Positions 41,962 to 42,037 of a stretch of DNA of 42,037 nt are shown piece after piece. A program made the position numbers and the translations under genes. The stretch covers positions 1 through 42,037 of the forward strand of contig CALVCO010000008.1 of NCBI GenBank assembly GCA_944326095.1, given 5' to 3'. Source of the DNA: an uncultured Erysipelotrichaceae bacterium (GTDB lineage Bacteria > Bacillota_I > Bacilli_A > Erysipelotrichales > Erysipelotrichaceae). The notes below the pieces were generated by a model. The model saw only the letters and a list, made by a program, of their open reading frames with translations, made no database searches and was not told the DNA's origin. Numbering within the stretch: position 1 is the stretch's first letter; every line of letters starts with the position of its first letter.

Positions 41962-42037
41962 GTGAACCACCCACACTTATAGAAGTGAAGGCTTCGTATA
42001 AGTTACAAAGTAACCTATTTTTAAGAAGTTTGGTTTT
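41962..42037 (-). mobile_element. IS200/IS605-type right end, element continues beyond the window
   Basis: A hairpin cactt/aagtg with the loop atag (41975-41988) is preceded by gtgaaccaccca. On the minus strand the element would end in ggtggttcac. The minus frame entering from the edge reads NLYEAFTSISVGG, similar to the EA-x-SI-x-VGG tails seen where tnpB frames run into the right-end hairpin. In active elements this end also forms the 3' scaffold of the guide RNA used by TnpB. The transposase body is not in view. Confidence 0.55.

Overview
The window is AT-rich, densely coded bacterial chromosome. It looks like an anaerobic, fermentative low-GC Firmicute, most plausibly a gut Erysipelotrichia-type organism. 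The evidence is: an anaerobic class III ribonucleotide reductase, rubrerythrin with a PerR-type regulator, an exported flavin fumarate-reductase-like lipoprotein, a LicT-controlled beta-glucoside PTS, and the Firmicute gene order rsmG-noc-parA-parB. The taxonomic placement is inference from gene content and composition; no rRNA gene is present.

Layout. 1-71 and 41962-42037 carry IS200/IS605-type end hairpins, so both edges of the window touch mobile-element sequence. 72-281 is an aldo/keto reductase remnant. 321-6529 (minus strand) is a histidine phosphatase gene and the addB-addA recombination nuclease operon. 6864-9561 (minus) is nrdD-nrdG, divergent from a Crp/Fnr-family regulator (9671-10282) with a perfect palindromic operator between them. 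10376-16407 holds an unknown protein, the FMN/FAD fumarate-reductase-like lipoprotein, a HAD phosphatase, a CyuA-type cysteine desulfidase and a P1-family peptidase. 16449-19712 is the tightly overlapped cluster tmk-holB-ricT-rsmI, followed by an ECF transporter S component.

20320-26949 is the accessory part. It contains a possible structured RNA, decayed membrane-protein ORFs, an ABC-ATPase fragment, perR-rbr, a C69 dipeptidase, a small membrane-protein cluster, and an ISL3-type transposase remnant. It ends at a DUF4143 AAA ATPase gene preceded by a perfect 13-bp inverted repeat. 28290-32850 is a complete beta-glucoside regulon: a promoter overlapped by a cre-like site, then licT, the EIIBCA permease and a GH1 6-phospho-beta-glucosidase, with two LicT antiterminator/terminator switches.

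33044-41904 is housekeeping: rsmG, noc, parA, parB, mnmE, tatD, a MATE exporter, rnmV, rsmA and ispE. In Bacillus the sets rsmG-noc-parA-parB, tmk-holB-ricT-rsmI and rnmV-rsmA-ispE lie on the two sides of oriC, so this chromosome has brought origin-proximal clusters together. No dnaA, dnaN or clear origin is visible. I found no tRNA, rRNA or CRISPR array. No wholly new multi-gene system stands out. The best candidates for novelty are the accessory region 20320-28220 and the short IS605-end copies.
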